From Luteibacter sp. UNC138MFCol5.1 (GTDB lineage Bacteria; Pseudomonadota; Gammaproteobacteria; Xanthomonadales; Rhodanobacteraceae): DNA of 64,000 nt. The notes beneath the pieces are model-generated. The model saw only the letters and a list, made by a program, of their open reading frames with translations. It searched no databases and had not been told where the DNA came from. Below, in pieces: positions 8,697 to 17,621 of this stretch. The position numbers and the translations under genes are program-made. The stretch covers positions 57,992 through 121,991 of the forward strand of contig NZ_FODZ01000002.1 in assembly GCF_900110505.1 (NCBI RefSeq), written 5' to 3'. How positions within the stretch are numbered: position 1 is the first letter of the stretch; each line of letters starts with the position of its first letter.

Positions 8697-9626
8697 ATGG
8701 GAGCGTTCGGCCATCTCCTTCGACCGGCCGCGGGCCCCATCCGTCGCTGGGTGCTTTCGGCGTTCCCGCGTCCGCAGACCGGCGCCATCGACTACGACCA
8801 TCCCGCGGGCGATCCCGGCCTGTTCGGTCCCTCCAGCGTCACCTGGCGCGTGCATGCCGACTTCTGCGGCATGCTGGCGGGCGGCCTGTGCGCGCTCTAC
8901 CTGCAGACGCTGCATCCGCGTGCACTGGCCGGCGTCTGGGATCATTCCAACTTCCGCGAGGACCTCGTCGGCCGGCTGCGACGGACCACCGCCTTCGTCG
9001 GCGGCACCACGTATGCTCCCACCGCCGCCGCGCAAGGGATGATCGAGCTCGTGCGGCGCATCCACGCGCGGGTCCGCGGGAGCGACGAAGCCGGCGTGCC
9101 CTACGCAGCCGACGACCCCGACCTGCTCACCTGGGTCCACGTCAGCGAGATGTCGAGCTTCCTCGCGGGATATCGGGCGTATGGTCCGCTAGACGTCCCC
9201 GCCCGCGTCGCCGATGCGTATCTGGACGAGACGCGCCGCGTGGCCGAGGCACTCGGCGCGCGCGACGTGCCGGGTTCCGTGGCGGCCCTGGACGCGTACA
9301 TCGACCATGTCCGGCCGACGCTCGTCTACGGCGAACGCTCGCGCGTCGTGCTCGACGTCCTGGCGCGCCTCGACCTGCCGGTACCCCTGGCGGGGCTTTC
9401 CCGCGACGTCTTCCTGCACGCCGGCGCCGCGTTGTTGCCGCCCTGGGCGAACGAGCTTCTCGGCCGGTCGGAGCGCGACCTCCGCAAGGCGCGGCTGGCA
9501 TCGGCGGCGCTACGCCGCATGGCGCCCCTGTTCCGCGCCGCGCTCACCGAAGGCGTCGCCTCGCGCTCGTGCCGCAGGGTCGGCGTCGATCCCGGAATTC
9601 TCGACCGCTGGCCGGCCGCCCTTTAA
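8697..9626 (+). CDS. MpaB/latex-clearing-type oxygenase (DUF2236)
   Basis: This 309-residue protein belongs to the oxygenase MpaB / rubber oxygenase family. The diagnostic N-terminal block (DPGLFGPSSVTWRVHAD, then GGLCALYLQTLHPRALAGV and WVHVSEMSSFLAGYRAYG) is clear and contains the conserved histidines expected to hold haem. Known members include latex-clearing protein and mycophenolic-acid MpaB; most bacterial members have no assigned substrate. No signal peptide is obvious, so it is probably cytoplasmic or peripheral. The ATG lies 2 bp after the CorA-type stop. An in-frame upstream start at 8667 would overlap that gene and is disfavoured. Confidence 0.88.
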   Translation: MGAFGHLLRPAAGPIRRWVLSAFPRPQTGAIDYDHPAGDPGLFGPSSVTWRVHADFCGMLAGGLCALYLQTLHPRALAGVWDHSNFREDLVGRLRRTTAFVGGTTYAPTAAAQGMIELVRRIHARVRGSDEAGVPYAADDPDLLTWVHVSEMSSFLAGYRAYGPLDVPARVADAYLDETRRVAEALGARDVPGSVAALDAYIDHVRPTLVYGERSRVVLDVLARLDLPVPLAGLSRDVFLHAGAALLPPWANELLGRSERDLRKARLASAALRRMAPLFRAALTEGVASRSCRRVGVDPGILDRWPAAL

Positions 9627-9702
9627 CGCACCCGTTCACGTTTGTTAAGACCACCGACTGCGACCTCCTTCACATTTCCTTACATCCGACCCGGTTTTCC
9701 CC

Positions 9703-9729
9703 TAAAGTTTCCGGCTGGACCGCCGTAAT
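9703..9729 (+). promoter_or_regulatory. Sigma-28 (FliA)-type promoter upstream of a diguanylate cyclase
   Basis: TAAAGTTT (9703-9710), an 11-bp spacer and GCCGTAAT (9722-9729) closely match the flagellar sigma consensus TAAAGTTT-N11-GCCGATAA: a perfect -35, exact spacing, and -10 beginning GCCG. Transcription would start near 9736 and lead into the leader ORF and the cyclase gene. There is no other gene it could serve on this strand. Confidence 0.72.
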
Positions 9730-9812
9730 TACTTGCTGGGGACATGCCAGTCGGGGTTCGGCAGACATGCACACCGGGGCGCGATCCGGCCCGACTTCGG
9801 GGGAGGTGGTAA

Positions 9813-9866
9813 GTGCGAATCCGTAACGTCAGTCACATCGTCAGCCTGGGAACGCTCCCGACATGA
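9813..9866 (+). CDS. 17-residue leader ORF coupled to the diguanylate cyclase
   Basis: A GTG codon at 9813 follows GGGGGAGGTGG, by far the best Shine-Dalgarno sequence in this intergenic region. It opens a short frame, VRIRNVSHIVSLGTLPT, that stops with a TGA at 9864-9866. The stop overlaps the ATG of the cyclase (ATGA arrangement). The cyclase itself has no convincing ribosome site; a small GGGA-ACGC-TCCC hairpin (9848-9859) occupies that position. This looks like a translated leader that couples translation into the cyclase. It could instead be the remnant of a longer N-terminus lost by frameshift. Confidence 0.5.
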   Translation: MRIRNVSHIVSLGTLPT

Positions 9867-10921
9867 GAGCGCCCTGGCATGCCCTTGCCGGCGTGATGCC
9901 GGAGTCGCGCCTGCTCGCGTCCGTCGCGGAGTTCACGCACCACCGGGACATCGACGCGCTGGACCATAGCGTGGTCCTCTCGCTCGCCGAACTCGTCTCC
10001 GTCAACAGCGTGACGTTGTGCAAGCGCGGCGACGCCATGAACCACCCCGTCGAGTCGATCGTGGTGTGCTCGCGCAAGCCGGACGGCGCGTTCGTGGTCG
10101 AAGCGATCGATCCCATCCGCGAGGGCGATCCCATCGATACCATCGTGTGCGCGATGGAGATGCTCGAGGCGATCAGCGACGTCACCGACGACGGCATCAG
10201 CCGGCTCGTCATACCGATCCAGCGCGACAACGCGGCCATCGGCGCGCTGATGCTCGAATCCGAAGATGCGCTCGACCACGTCCGCACGATGGTCGAGGGG
10301 TTCGCGCGCATCTATGGCAACTACATCGCCCTGCTCAACGACAGCGAGCGCGACAAGCTCACCGGCCTGTACAACCGCCGCAGTTTCGAGCAGCGCCTGC
10401 AGCGGCTGCTGAAGCTCCAGCGCCAGCGCGCGCGGGGCCCATCCGACGACGGCGTGCCGGGTGACCGGGTATCGCAGCTCTACCTCGCCATCCTCGACAT
10501 CGACCACTTCAAGCGCATCAACGACACCTACGGCCACGTGTATGGGGACGAGGTGATCCTGATGCTCGCGCAGCAGATGCGCGCGTGCTTCCGCTCCAGC
10601 GACGTGCTGTTCCGCTTCGGCGGCGAGGAGTTCGTCGTGCTGCTCGCCGCGCAGGACGACGCGGAGGTTCACGACGTCCTGGACCGCTTCCGGACGTTCG
10701 TCGGCGCCCACGCCTATCCGCAGGTCGGACACGTGACCGTCAGCGTGGGCTATGCCCGCATCACGGAGCACGACTACCCGGAGATCGTGCTCGATCGCGC
10801 GGACAAGGCGCTGTACTTCGCCAAGCAGCACGGTCGCGACAGCGTGCACGGATACGAAACGCTCGCGGCGCTCGGCGAACTGAGCGCTCCGGTGGCGCTG
10901 GGCAGCATCGACCTGTTCTGA
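9863..10921 (+). CDS. Diguanylate cyclase with N-terminal GAF-like domain
   Basis: This is a 352-residue soluble protein. An N-terminal sensory region (about 1-160, GAF-like) with the segment SRLVIPIQRDNAAIGALMLES is followed by a GGDEF domain starting at DKLTGLYNRRSFE. The active loop is RFGGEEF (GGEEF near residue 252), and RSSD five residues upstream supplies an RxxD I-site, so it should make c-di-GMP under product inhibition. No membrane helices or signal peptide are present. A FliA-like promoter and a coupled leader ORF precede it. Its 3' end faces the alkB homologue with 8 bp between stops. Confidence 0.92.
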   Translation: MRAPWHALAGVMPESRLLASVAEFTHHRDIDALDHSVVLSLAELVSVNSVTLCKRGDAMNHPVESIVVCSRKPDGAFVVEAIDPIREGDPIDTIVCAMEMLEAISDVTDDGISRLVIPIQRDNAAIGALMLESEDALDHVRTMVEGFARIYGNYIALLNDSERDKLTGLYNRRSFEQRLQRLLKLQRQRARGPSDDGVPGDRVSQLYLAILDIDHFKRINDTYGHVYGDEVILMLAQQMRACFRSSDVLFRFGGEEFVVLLAAQDDAEVHDVLDRFRTFVGAHAYPQVGHVTVSVGYARITEHDYPEIVLDRADKALYFAKQHGRDSVHGYETLAALGELSAPVALGSIDLF

Positions 10922-10929
10922 GTGCGGCC

Positions 10930-11553
10930 TCAGGCGGGCTGGCGATGCGTCACGTAGCGGCGCCCGCCGGCCTTGCCGCCCGGGCGGACGCGGAAGGCCA
11001 GGCTGATGCGGGGCCCGACCGTCGTCCGCGTCTTCGGGATGCCGTGGTCGTAGTGGAACTGCGTGGCGTAGCTCATCGTCAGCAGGCTGCCGGCTTCCAT
11101 GTCGAGGTCGAAACGCCGCTTCGGCGGCTCGCGCTCGCGCAGGGTCATGCGGCGCGTGGCGCCGAGCGACAGCAGCGCGATCGGCGCGCCCTCGACCAGC
11201 TCCTCGATGTGATCGTTGTGCGGCGCCACGCTGTCCTGTCCGTCGCGATACAGGTTCAGCCCGACCGACGTGTACGCGATGCCGCTGCGCGCGATGACGA
11301 TGGCGGCGGCTTCCGCGATCGCCGAAGGAAGGCCGGCCTCGTCCAGCGCGTAGTGCTGCACCAGACGCGGCACGGCGACGTCGCGTCCGTACATGGCCCG
11401 GCGCTGCGCCTCCCAGGGAATCTCCGCCTGCAACGACGCGAACCAGTCCGCGGCCTGCCCGGGCGGGACGACGCCGGGCTCGTACGCGAACCGCCCGTGC
11501 TCGTCGTCGACGATCACGAGCGGTCCGGAGGCGAAGAGCCCATCTTGCGACAT
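10930..11553 (-). CDS. alkB: AlkB-type Fe(II)/2-oxoglutarate dioxygenase
   Basis: This 207-residue protein is an AlkB-family dioxygenase, which oxidatively removes alkyl groups from nucleic-acid bases. The Fe-binding HxD lies in VAPHNDHIEE, a distal His follows in FHYDHGIPKT, and the 2-oxoglutarate-binding arginines are in PRISLAFRVR. NLYRDGQDS is also family-typical. The ATG at 11553 follows GGAAG; a longer in-frame start would reach into sodC. It lies 7 bp downstream of sodC on the same strand, which suggests co-transcription. It resembles the short AlkB2/3-like forms, so the exact subfamily is uncertain. Confidence 0.9.
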   Translation of the reverse strand: MSQDGLFASGPLVIVDDEHGRFAYEPGVVPPGQAADWFASLQAEIPWEAQRRAMYGRDVAVPRLVQHYALDEAGLPSAIAEAAAIVIARSGIAYTSVGLNLYRDGQDSVAPHNDHIEELVEGAPIALLSLGATRRMTLREREPPKRRFDLDMEAGSLLTMSYATQFHYDHGIPKTRTTVGPRISLAFRVRPGGKAGGRRYVTHRQPA

Positions 11554-11560
11554 GGCTTCC

Positions 11561-12091
11561 TTACTTGACGACGCCGCAGGCGATGCGGGCACCGCCGCCG
11601 CCGAGGGCTTCGGGCTTGTCGGAGTAATTGTCGCCGCCCGCGTGGATCATCAGCGCGTGGCCCTTGAGCGTGGCGAGCGACTTCAGGTTCGGCGCGGTGA
11701 CGGCGGTCGTATCCGTGCCGTCGGCACCCACGGTGATCTTCGGCAGGTCGCCCTCGTGGCCGGCGGTCGAGTCCGGGCCTTCGTGCTTGCCCGTCTTGTT
11801 CGGGTCGTAATGGCCGCCGGCGGCGAGCGCCGCGCCCTTCTTGCCGTCCTTCTCGCCCGGCGCGCAGCTCGGCTTCTCGTGCAGGTGGAAGCCATGCTCG
11901 CCGGGCGGCAGGCCCTTCAGGTCGGGCGTGAAGACGAGGCCACCGGCGCTCTCGGTGACCGTGACCTTGCCGACGGAGGCGCCCGCACCGTCGGCGGTGA
12001 CGAGCGTCAGGGGGACGACCACGCTCTTTTCGGCGGCCTGGGCGGCGACGCAGACCACGAGCCCGGCCAGGGCAACGGCGATTCGTTTCAT
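11561..12091 (-). CDS. sodC: Periplasmic Cu/Zn superoxide dismutase
   Basis: This 176-residue precursor has a signal peptide MKRIAVALAGLVVCVAAQA and the SodC fold. Metal ligands are visible in HGFHLHE, GGHYDP, HEGDLP and the last copper histidine in ALMIHAGGDNYSD; GGGGARIACGV carries the disulfide cysteine and is followed by the C-terminus. It converts periplasmic superoxide to peroxide and oxygen. The ATG is preceded by AAGGAGTG at good spacing. It is first in a likely two-gene unit with the alkB homologue. The 113-bp gap from rsuA probably holds its promoter. Confidence 0.95.
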   Translation of the reverse strand: MKRIAVALAGLVVCVAAQAAEKSVVVPLTLVTADGAGASVGKVTVTESAGGLVFTPDLKGLPPGEHGFHLHEKPSCAPGEKDGKKGAALAAGGHYDPNKTGKHEGPDSTAGHEGDLPKITVGADGTDTTAVTAPNLKSLATLKGHALMIHAGGDNYSDKPEALGGGGARIACGVVK

Positions 12092-12204
12092 CTTGCACAC
12101 TCCTTGGGGTCGAAAGACTTCCCGATACTGCATCGGGTGTGCACGAGGCGTCCATAACAAAAGCGGCGCACGGTGCGGAAGCGCGCGCCCTGTCGATGCG
12201 CGAC

Positions 12205-12912
12205 TCAGCCCGGCGGCTGGAAGATGCGGGACGTGTCGTCGGCGTCGAGCAGGCGCCATTCGCCGGCCGGGAGGCCGTCGAGGGACAGACCGCCCACCGC
12301 CACGCGCTCGAGGGTCTCCACGTGGTTGCCGACCGCGGCGAACATGCGGCGGACCTGATGGTAGCGACCCTCCGTGAGCGTCAGGCGCGCGCGGCGCGGG
12401 CCGAGCACGTCGAGGCGCGCGGGCTCCAGCGGATCCGTCTCGCCGTCGAGCATCAGCGTGCCGGCGGCGAACGTCGCGCCTTCGTCGCCGCGCAGGTCGT
12501 TCGCGAGCGTCGCCTCATAGACCTTCGACACCGAGGCTTTCGGCGAGATGATCCGGTGCAGAAGCTGGCCGTCGTCGGTGAACAGCAGGAGGCCGGACGT
12601 GTCGCGATCGAGGCGTCCCACGGTCGAGAGCACCGGATTGCGCGCGGAGAAACGCGGCGGCAGGAGTTCGTACACCAGCCGGCCGGCATCCTTGCGCGAG
12701 CACGTGTAGCCCACGGGCTTGTGCAGCATCAGGAGCATGCCCTGCGGCGGATCGAGCGGCATGCCGTCGACGCGTACGTCGGCGTGCTCCCGCTTGTCGT
12801 CGGCATAAAGCACCTCGCCGGTCGCGTCGGTGACCGCTCCCTCGCGGAACATGTCCGCGACCTGACGACGGCTGCCATAGCCGAGGTTCGCGAGGAGGCG
12901 TACGAGTTTCAT
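12205..12912 (-). CDS. rsuA: 16S rRNA pseudouridine synthase, RsuA family
   Basis: This 235-residue protein starts with an S4-like RNA-binding domain (MKLVRLLANLGYGSRRQV) and continues with the RsuA/RluB catalytic domain. The catalytic Asp is D102 in GRLDRDTSGLLL, and the later block GRYHQVRRMFAAVGN is diagnostic. RsuA makes pseudouridine 516 of 16S rRNA; small-subunit specificity is inferred from length and sequence type. Its ATG overlaps the rsmC-like stop as ATGA, so translation is probably coupled and the two rRNA-modification genes share a transcript. Confidence 0.9.
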   Translation of the reverse strand: MKLVRLLANLGYGSRRQVADMFREGAVTDATGEVLYADDKREHADVRVDGMPLDPPQGMLLMLHKPVGYTCSRKDAGRLVYELLPPRFSARNPVLSTVGRLDRDTSGLLLFTDDGQLLHRIISPKASVSKVYEATLANDLRGDEGATFAAGTLMLDGETDPLEPARLDVLGPRRARLTLTEGRYHQVRRMFAAVGNHVETLERVAVGGLSLDGLPAGEWRLLDADDTSRIFQPPG

Positions 12913-13967
12913 CGGCGGGGTTCCCTTGCTTCGACGACCTTGAAGCCGTCCTTTTCGATCACGGTGCGCACGCTGGCGAAGCACGCGTCGAGCGTCGCTT
13001 CGTAGGCGAGATGACGATTGGCCACCATCCAGAACCGGCCGCGCGCCGTCAGAGCCTTCGCGGCGGCGGCGATGAACGCGCGGCCGAGCGCCGGATCGTC
13101 GGCGCGTCCCTGGTGGAACGGTGGATTGGAGACGATCACGTCGTAGCCGGTGTCGATGCCCCGCGTCACGTCGTGCCAGCGCACGGATGTCGCGATGCCC
13201 CGGCCCGTCCTCGCGACCGACGCCGCGATGTTCGTGCGTGCCGGCCCGAGGGCACGCGCTTCGGCCTCGTAGAGATCGACCGCGGCGATGCCGGCGCAGC
13301 GTTCGACGAGCGTGCACGCGAGGTAGCCGAATCCGGCACCGAGGTCCGCCGCCCTGCCGGCGAGATCGTCCGGCAGTACGCTCGTCAGGAGCGCCGAGGC
13401 GCGATCGACCCGGTCCCAGGCGAACAGGCCGCGGCGACCGACGAAGCGACCCTCGTCAATCGGCAACGGCTCGTCCAGCGCCAGCCAGCGTTCGAGCAGC
13501 GCCGGATCGGGCGTCGCGCCGGGCCGCGTCCAGAACACGCGGCACTTGTGCTTGGAGAGATCCGTCACGTCGCCGGCCAGCAGGGCGAGGTCGGCTTCTG
13601 CCGTCTTCGCGCCTTCGGCGTTCGGCACGCTGGCGACGACGATGCCCTTCGCATCGACGTGCGCCATCGCCTGCGCGAACAGCGCGCGCGACTCCTCACG
13701 CTGCCGCGTAGGCAGGACCATCACGAGGCGGAAGCGGCCTTCGGGGATCTCCGCCGTGGTAGTAAAGCCCGAGCGCTCGAGCGCATCCGCCGCCGGCAGG
13801 AACGACTGCTGCAGCGTCCATCCCGGGCGGCGCGCTTCGCGCAAGGCGAAGCCGTCGCGCGCGCGCAGGATCAGCACGCCGCCGTCCGCCGGCCAGGCGA
13901 GATCGCCGGTGGCGAACGGTACGAACAGCGCGTCGAGCGCGTCATCGGAAGCGGTACCGGCGGACAA
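12909..13967 (-). CDS. rsmC: RsmC-like 16S rRNA guanine-N2 methyltransferase
   Basis: This 352-residue class I SAM-dependent methyltransferase has the duplicated layout of RsmC/RlmG. A degenerate N-terminal domain is followed by a catalytic domain with AADLGAGFGYLA (SAM loop) and the target-base motif VIVSNPPFHQG. RsmC methylates G1207 of 16S rRNA, while RlmG acts on 23S rRNA. Pairing with rsuA favours a 16S role but does not prove it. The best start is a TTG at 13967 with CGAGG upstream; no ATG fits the N-terminal domain. Confidence 0.85.
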   Translation of the reverse strand: MSAGTASDDALDALFVPFATGDLAWPADGGVLILRARDGFALREARRPGWTLQQSFLPAADALERSGFTTTAEIPEGRFRLVMVLPTRQREESRALFAQAMAHVDAKGIVVASVPNAEGAKTAEADLALLAGDVTDLSKHKCRVFWTRPGATPDPALLERWLALDEPLPIDEGRFVGRRGLFAWDRVDRASALLTSVLPDDLAGRAADLGAGFGYLACTLVERCAGIAAVDLYEAEARALGPARTNIAASVARTGRGIATSVRWHDVTRGIDTGYDVIVSNPPFHQGRADDPALGRAFIAAAAKALTARGRFWMVANRHLAYEATLDACFASVRTVIEKDGFKVVEAREPRR

Positions 13968-14038
13968 CGCGGCGAACCTCGGGGTATCGGGAAGCCCGCT
14001 ATTCTAGCGAAACCATCGCGGACGAGCCGCCGCGCCGA

Positions 14039-14263
14039 TCAATCCTGCTCGGGCAGCACGCTGATTTCCTCGTCGCCGATCGTGACCACCTGCCCCGCGC
14101 GCACCTTGTACGTCTTGCGCAGCTCGACGGCGCCGTCGACGGAAACCAGGCCGTCGGCGACCAGATGCTTACCCTCGCCGCCGCTCGACGCGATGCCGGT
14201 GAGCTTCAGCAGCAGGTTCAGCTCGACGTAGTCGCCCTCGAGGCGGAATTCATGGAACGGCAT
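14039..14263 (-). CDS. Small S4-domain RNA-binding protein (YbcJ-like)
   Basis: This 74-residue protein consists almost entirely of an S4 fold: YVELNLLLKLTGIASSGGEGKHLVADGLVSVDG then KTYKVRAGQVV. YbcJ-type proteins bind RNA but their cellular role is not settled. It follows the metallo-hydrolase by 33 bp on the same strand and precedes rsmC-rsuA by about 70 bp, so it may belong to an RNA-related unit. The ATG has no strong ribosome site. Confidence 0.82.
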   Translation of the reverse strand: MPFHEFRLEGDYVELNLLLKLTGIASSGGEGKHLVADGLVSVDGAVELRKTYKVRAGQVVTIGDEEISVLPEQD

Positions 14264-14296
14264 GGGCGGGGAAACCGGAGGAGAGGAAGGGCGTCA

Positions 14297-15283
14297 TTAG
14301 AGCGCAATTCGGCCGCCGATGTTGAGCAGCAGGAATTCGTCGCGCGACAGGCCCGCCGCGTCCAGCGCCTCGCCGAGCAGCCGCGGCGGCTCGTCCAGCG
14401 CGTCGTCGGCCAGCTCGAAGGCGCCCCAGTGGATCGCGATGGAGCGCCGTACGCCGACCTCGCGATGCAGCTGCACGGCCTCCGCCGGGTCGACATGCTG
14501 CGCGCGCATGAACCAGCGCGGCGCGTAGGCGCCGATCGGCAGCGCCGCGAGGTCAATGGGCCCCATGCGCTCGCCGATCTCGGCGAGCCGTTCCGAGTAG
14601 CCGGTGTCGCCAGCGAACCAGAAGCGGAACCCGTCCCGCGCCATCACCCACCCGCCCCACAACGAACGGTTGCGGTTCCACAGCGTGCGCGCGCTCCAGT
14701 GACGCGCCGGAACGAACGTGAACGTGGCGCCGCCGACGTCGGTGCTGTCCCACCAGTCGAGTTCCCGGACGTTCTCTATGCCACGCCGCGCGAACCAGCG
14801 CTTCAGGCCGAGCGGCACGAGGAACACCGCCTGCGGGAAGCGGCGGGCAAGCGCTCGCACGCTCGCGGCGTCGAGGTGATCGTAGTGATTGTGCGAGAGC
14901 GCCACGACGTCGATGGGCGGCAGCCCCGCCACGTCCACGGGCGCCGCGGTCCGCCGCTGGGGGCCTGCGAAAGAAAGCGGAGAGGCGCGACGGCCGAGGA
15001 CGGGATCGGTCAGCACCGTGACACCGCCGTGGCTCACCAGCATCGTCGCATGGCCGAGCCACCATGCCGCGTCGGCCGCGCCGTCGAACGTGGCGCGTTG
15101 CCACCAGCGACGCGAGAACGCCTCGTAGCCTTCCTCCGGCGCACGGGGGAGGCGCTGCTCCTTGCGCTCGCGCCGCCAGCGCTGGAGATCCCCCTGCCCC
15201 CGCGTTTCCGGCTCGGGATTACGGAACCCTTCCGGGGTATGGTGCGGCTTCGACGGATCGTAGTGCGGATTGGTCCAGGCCAT
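14297..15283 (-). CDS. Metallo-beta-lactamase-fold hydrolase (NAPE-PLD/UlaG-like)
   Basis: This 328-residue protein of the metallo-beta-lactamase superfamily has the metal motif SHNHYDHLD (HxHxDH). Further metal ligands appear in VPARHWS, FAGDTGYS and IAIHWGAF. The pattern WWLGHATMLVSHGG at the start of the fold is typical of the NAPE-hydrolysing phospholipase D and UlaG-like branch, whose members hydrolyse phosphodiesters or lactones. The substrate here is unknown. The start MAWTNPHYDPSKPHHTPEGF is chosen over one 11 codons upstream because that N-terminal block is conserved in this branch. No signal peptide is seen. Confidence 0.88.
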   Translation of the reverse strand: MAWTNPHYDPSKPHHTPEGFRNPEPETRGQGDLQRWRRERKEQRLPRAPEEGYEAFSRRWWQRATFDGAADAAWWLGHATMLVSHGGVTVLTDPVLGRRASPLSFAGPQRRTAAPVDVAGLPPIDVVALSHNHYDHLDAASVRALARRFPQAVFLVPLGLKRWFARRGIENVRELDWWDSTDVGGATFTFVPARHWSARTLWNRNRSLWGGWVMARDGFRFWFAGDTGYSERLAEIGERMGPIDLAALPIGAYAPRWFMRAQHVDPAEAVQLHREVGVRRSIAIHWGAFELADDALDEPPRLLGEALDAAGLSRDEFLLLNIGGRIAL

Positions 15284-15351
15284 TCGACGCCTTTGTGGAT
15301 GACGGGTCGGAATCATCAGACCTGCGGCCCGCCATCCCGGCGTTCAAGGCG

Positions 15352-15768
15352 TCAGTCCACTTCGACGCGACGCACCTGCGCCAGCCAGTCCTCGAGGTTG
15401 TAGTAGTTGCTGATGCGCGTGATGCGACCGCCGGCCACGTCGAAGAACGCGCCGCCCGGTAGCACGTACGACTGGCCCTGGGCGAGCGGAAGACCCTCGT
15501 CGGTGGCCTTGTACTCGCCGTGCACGACGTACTCGGCGGCGGCGCGGGTGCCGTCCGCGTTCGCCATGACGACGATGTTCCTCAGCTGCTCGCTGTAGCT
15601 CACGTTCATGCGCTGCAGGAACGCGCCGAAGCGGTCGCGACCGGTTTCCCGGCCGCCTTGGTTGATGTCGTGCGCCACGTGCTCGTCGAGCAGCGCCAGC
15701 ATGCCCGCCCAGTCGCCGCGGTTGAAGGCGTCGTAGTAACGGCGGATCAGGTCGATCGTTTCGTTCAT
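15352..15768 (-). CDS. NTF2-like / ketosteroid-isomerase-related protein
   Basis: This 138-residue single-domain SnoaL/NTF2-fold protein starts LIRRYYDAFNRGDWAGMLALL, ends NYYNLEDWLAQV and has a typical cone-fold length. Such proteins bind small hydrophobic molecules or act as isomerases; the ligand is unknown. It starts 8 bp after the stop of the glutathione-dependent formaldehyde dehydrogenase on the same strand, so it is probably co-transcribed and may act with it. No signal peptide is present. Confidence 0.85.
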   Translation of the reverse strand: MNETIDLIRRYYDAFNRGDWAGMLALLDEHVAHDINQGGRETGRDRFGAFLQRMNVSYSEQLRNIVVMANADGTRAAAEYVVHGEYKATDEGLPLAQGQSYVLPGGAFFDVAGGRITRISNYYNLEDWLAQVRRVEVD

Positions 15769-15776
15769 CGAAGGGC

Positions 15777-17410
<1,634 letters not shown>

Positions 17411-17569
17411 ATGAACGAACTGCGTAACGAATTCGGCATCTCGACCTACGAACTGGCTACCGGCAACCGTGCCGAAGCCAACAGCGGTTTCGACCTCTTC
17501 GGCGGCGAGATGGATGGCTACGACTGGCTGGGCGAAGTCGCCAGCCGTCTGAGCGGCGACGCGGTCTGA
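17411..17569 (+). CDS. Unknown 52-residue acidic peptide
   Basis: A short ORF has a good ribosome site (GGGAG, eight bases before the ATG), its own intrinsic terminator 22 bp after the stop and an isolated position, all signs of a real, possibly highly expressed gene. The peptide is acidic with no membrane helix or cysteine. Its N-terminal half is polar (ending near NRAEANSG), and its C-terminal half is rich in Gly and aromatic residues (FDLFGGEMDGYDWLGEVASR). That two-part layout resembles RiPP precursors. No modification enzyme, protease or exporter lies nearby, so this is only a suggestion. I do not recognise a family. Confidence 0.7.
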   Translation: MNELRNEFGISTYELATGNRAEANSGFDLFGGEMDGYDWLGEVASRLSGDAV

Positions 17570-17591
17570 ACCAGACCGACCTCGCGCACCG

Positions 17592-17615
17592 AAGGCCCGC
17601 CTGACGGCGGGCCTT
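17592..17615. terminator. Intrinsic terminator, probably bidirectional
   Basis: The stem AAGGCCCGCC / GGCGGGCCTT has a TGAC loop followed by TTTCGTT. The A-rich side makes it symmetrical, so it could serve both the 52-residue peptide gene (plus) and the histone-like gene (minus, stop at 17622). Confidence 0.88.
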
Positions 17616-17621
17616 TCGTTG

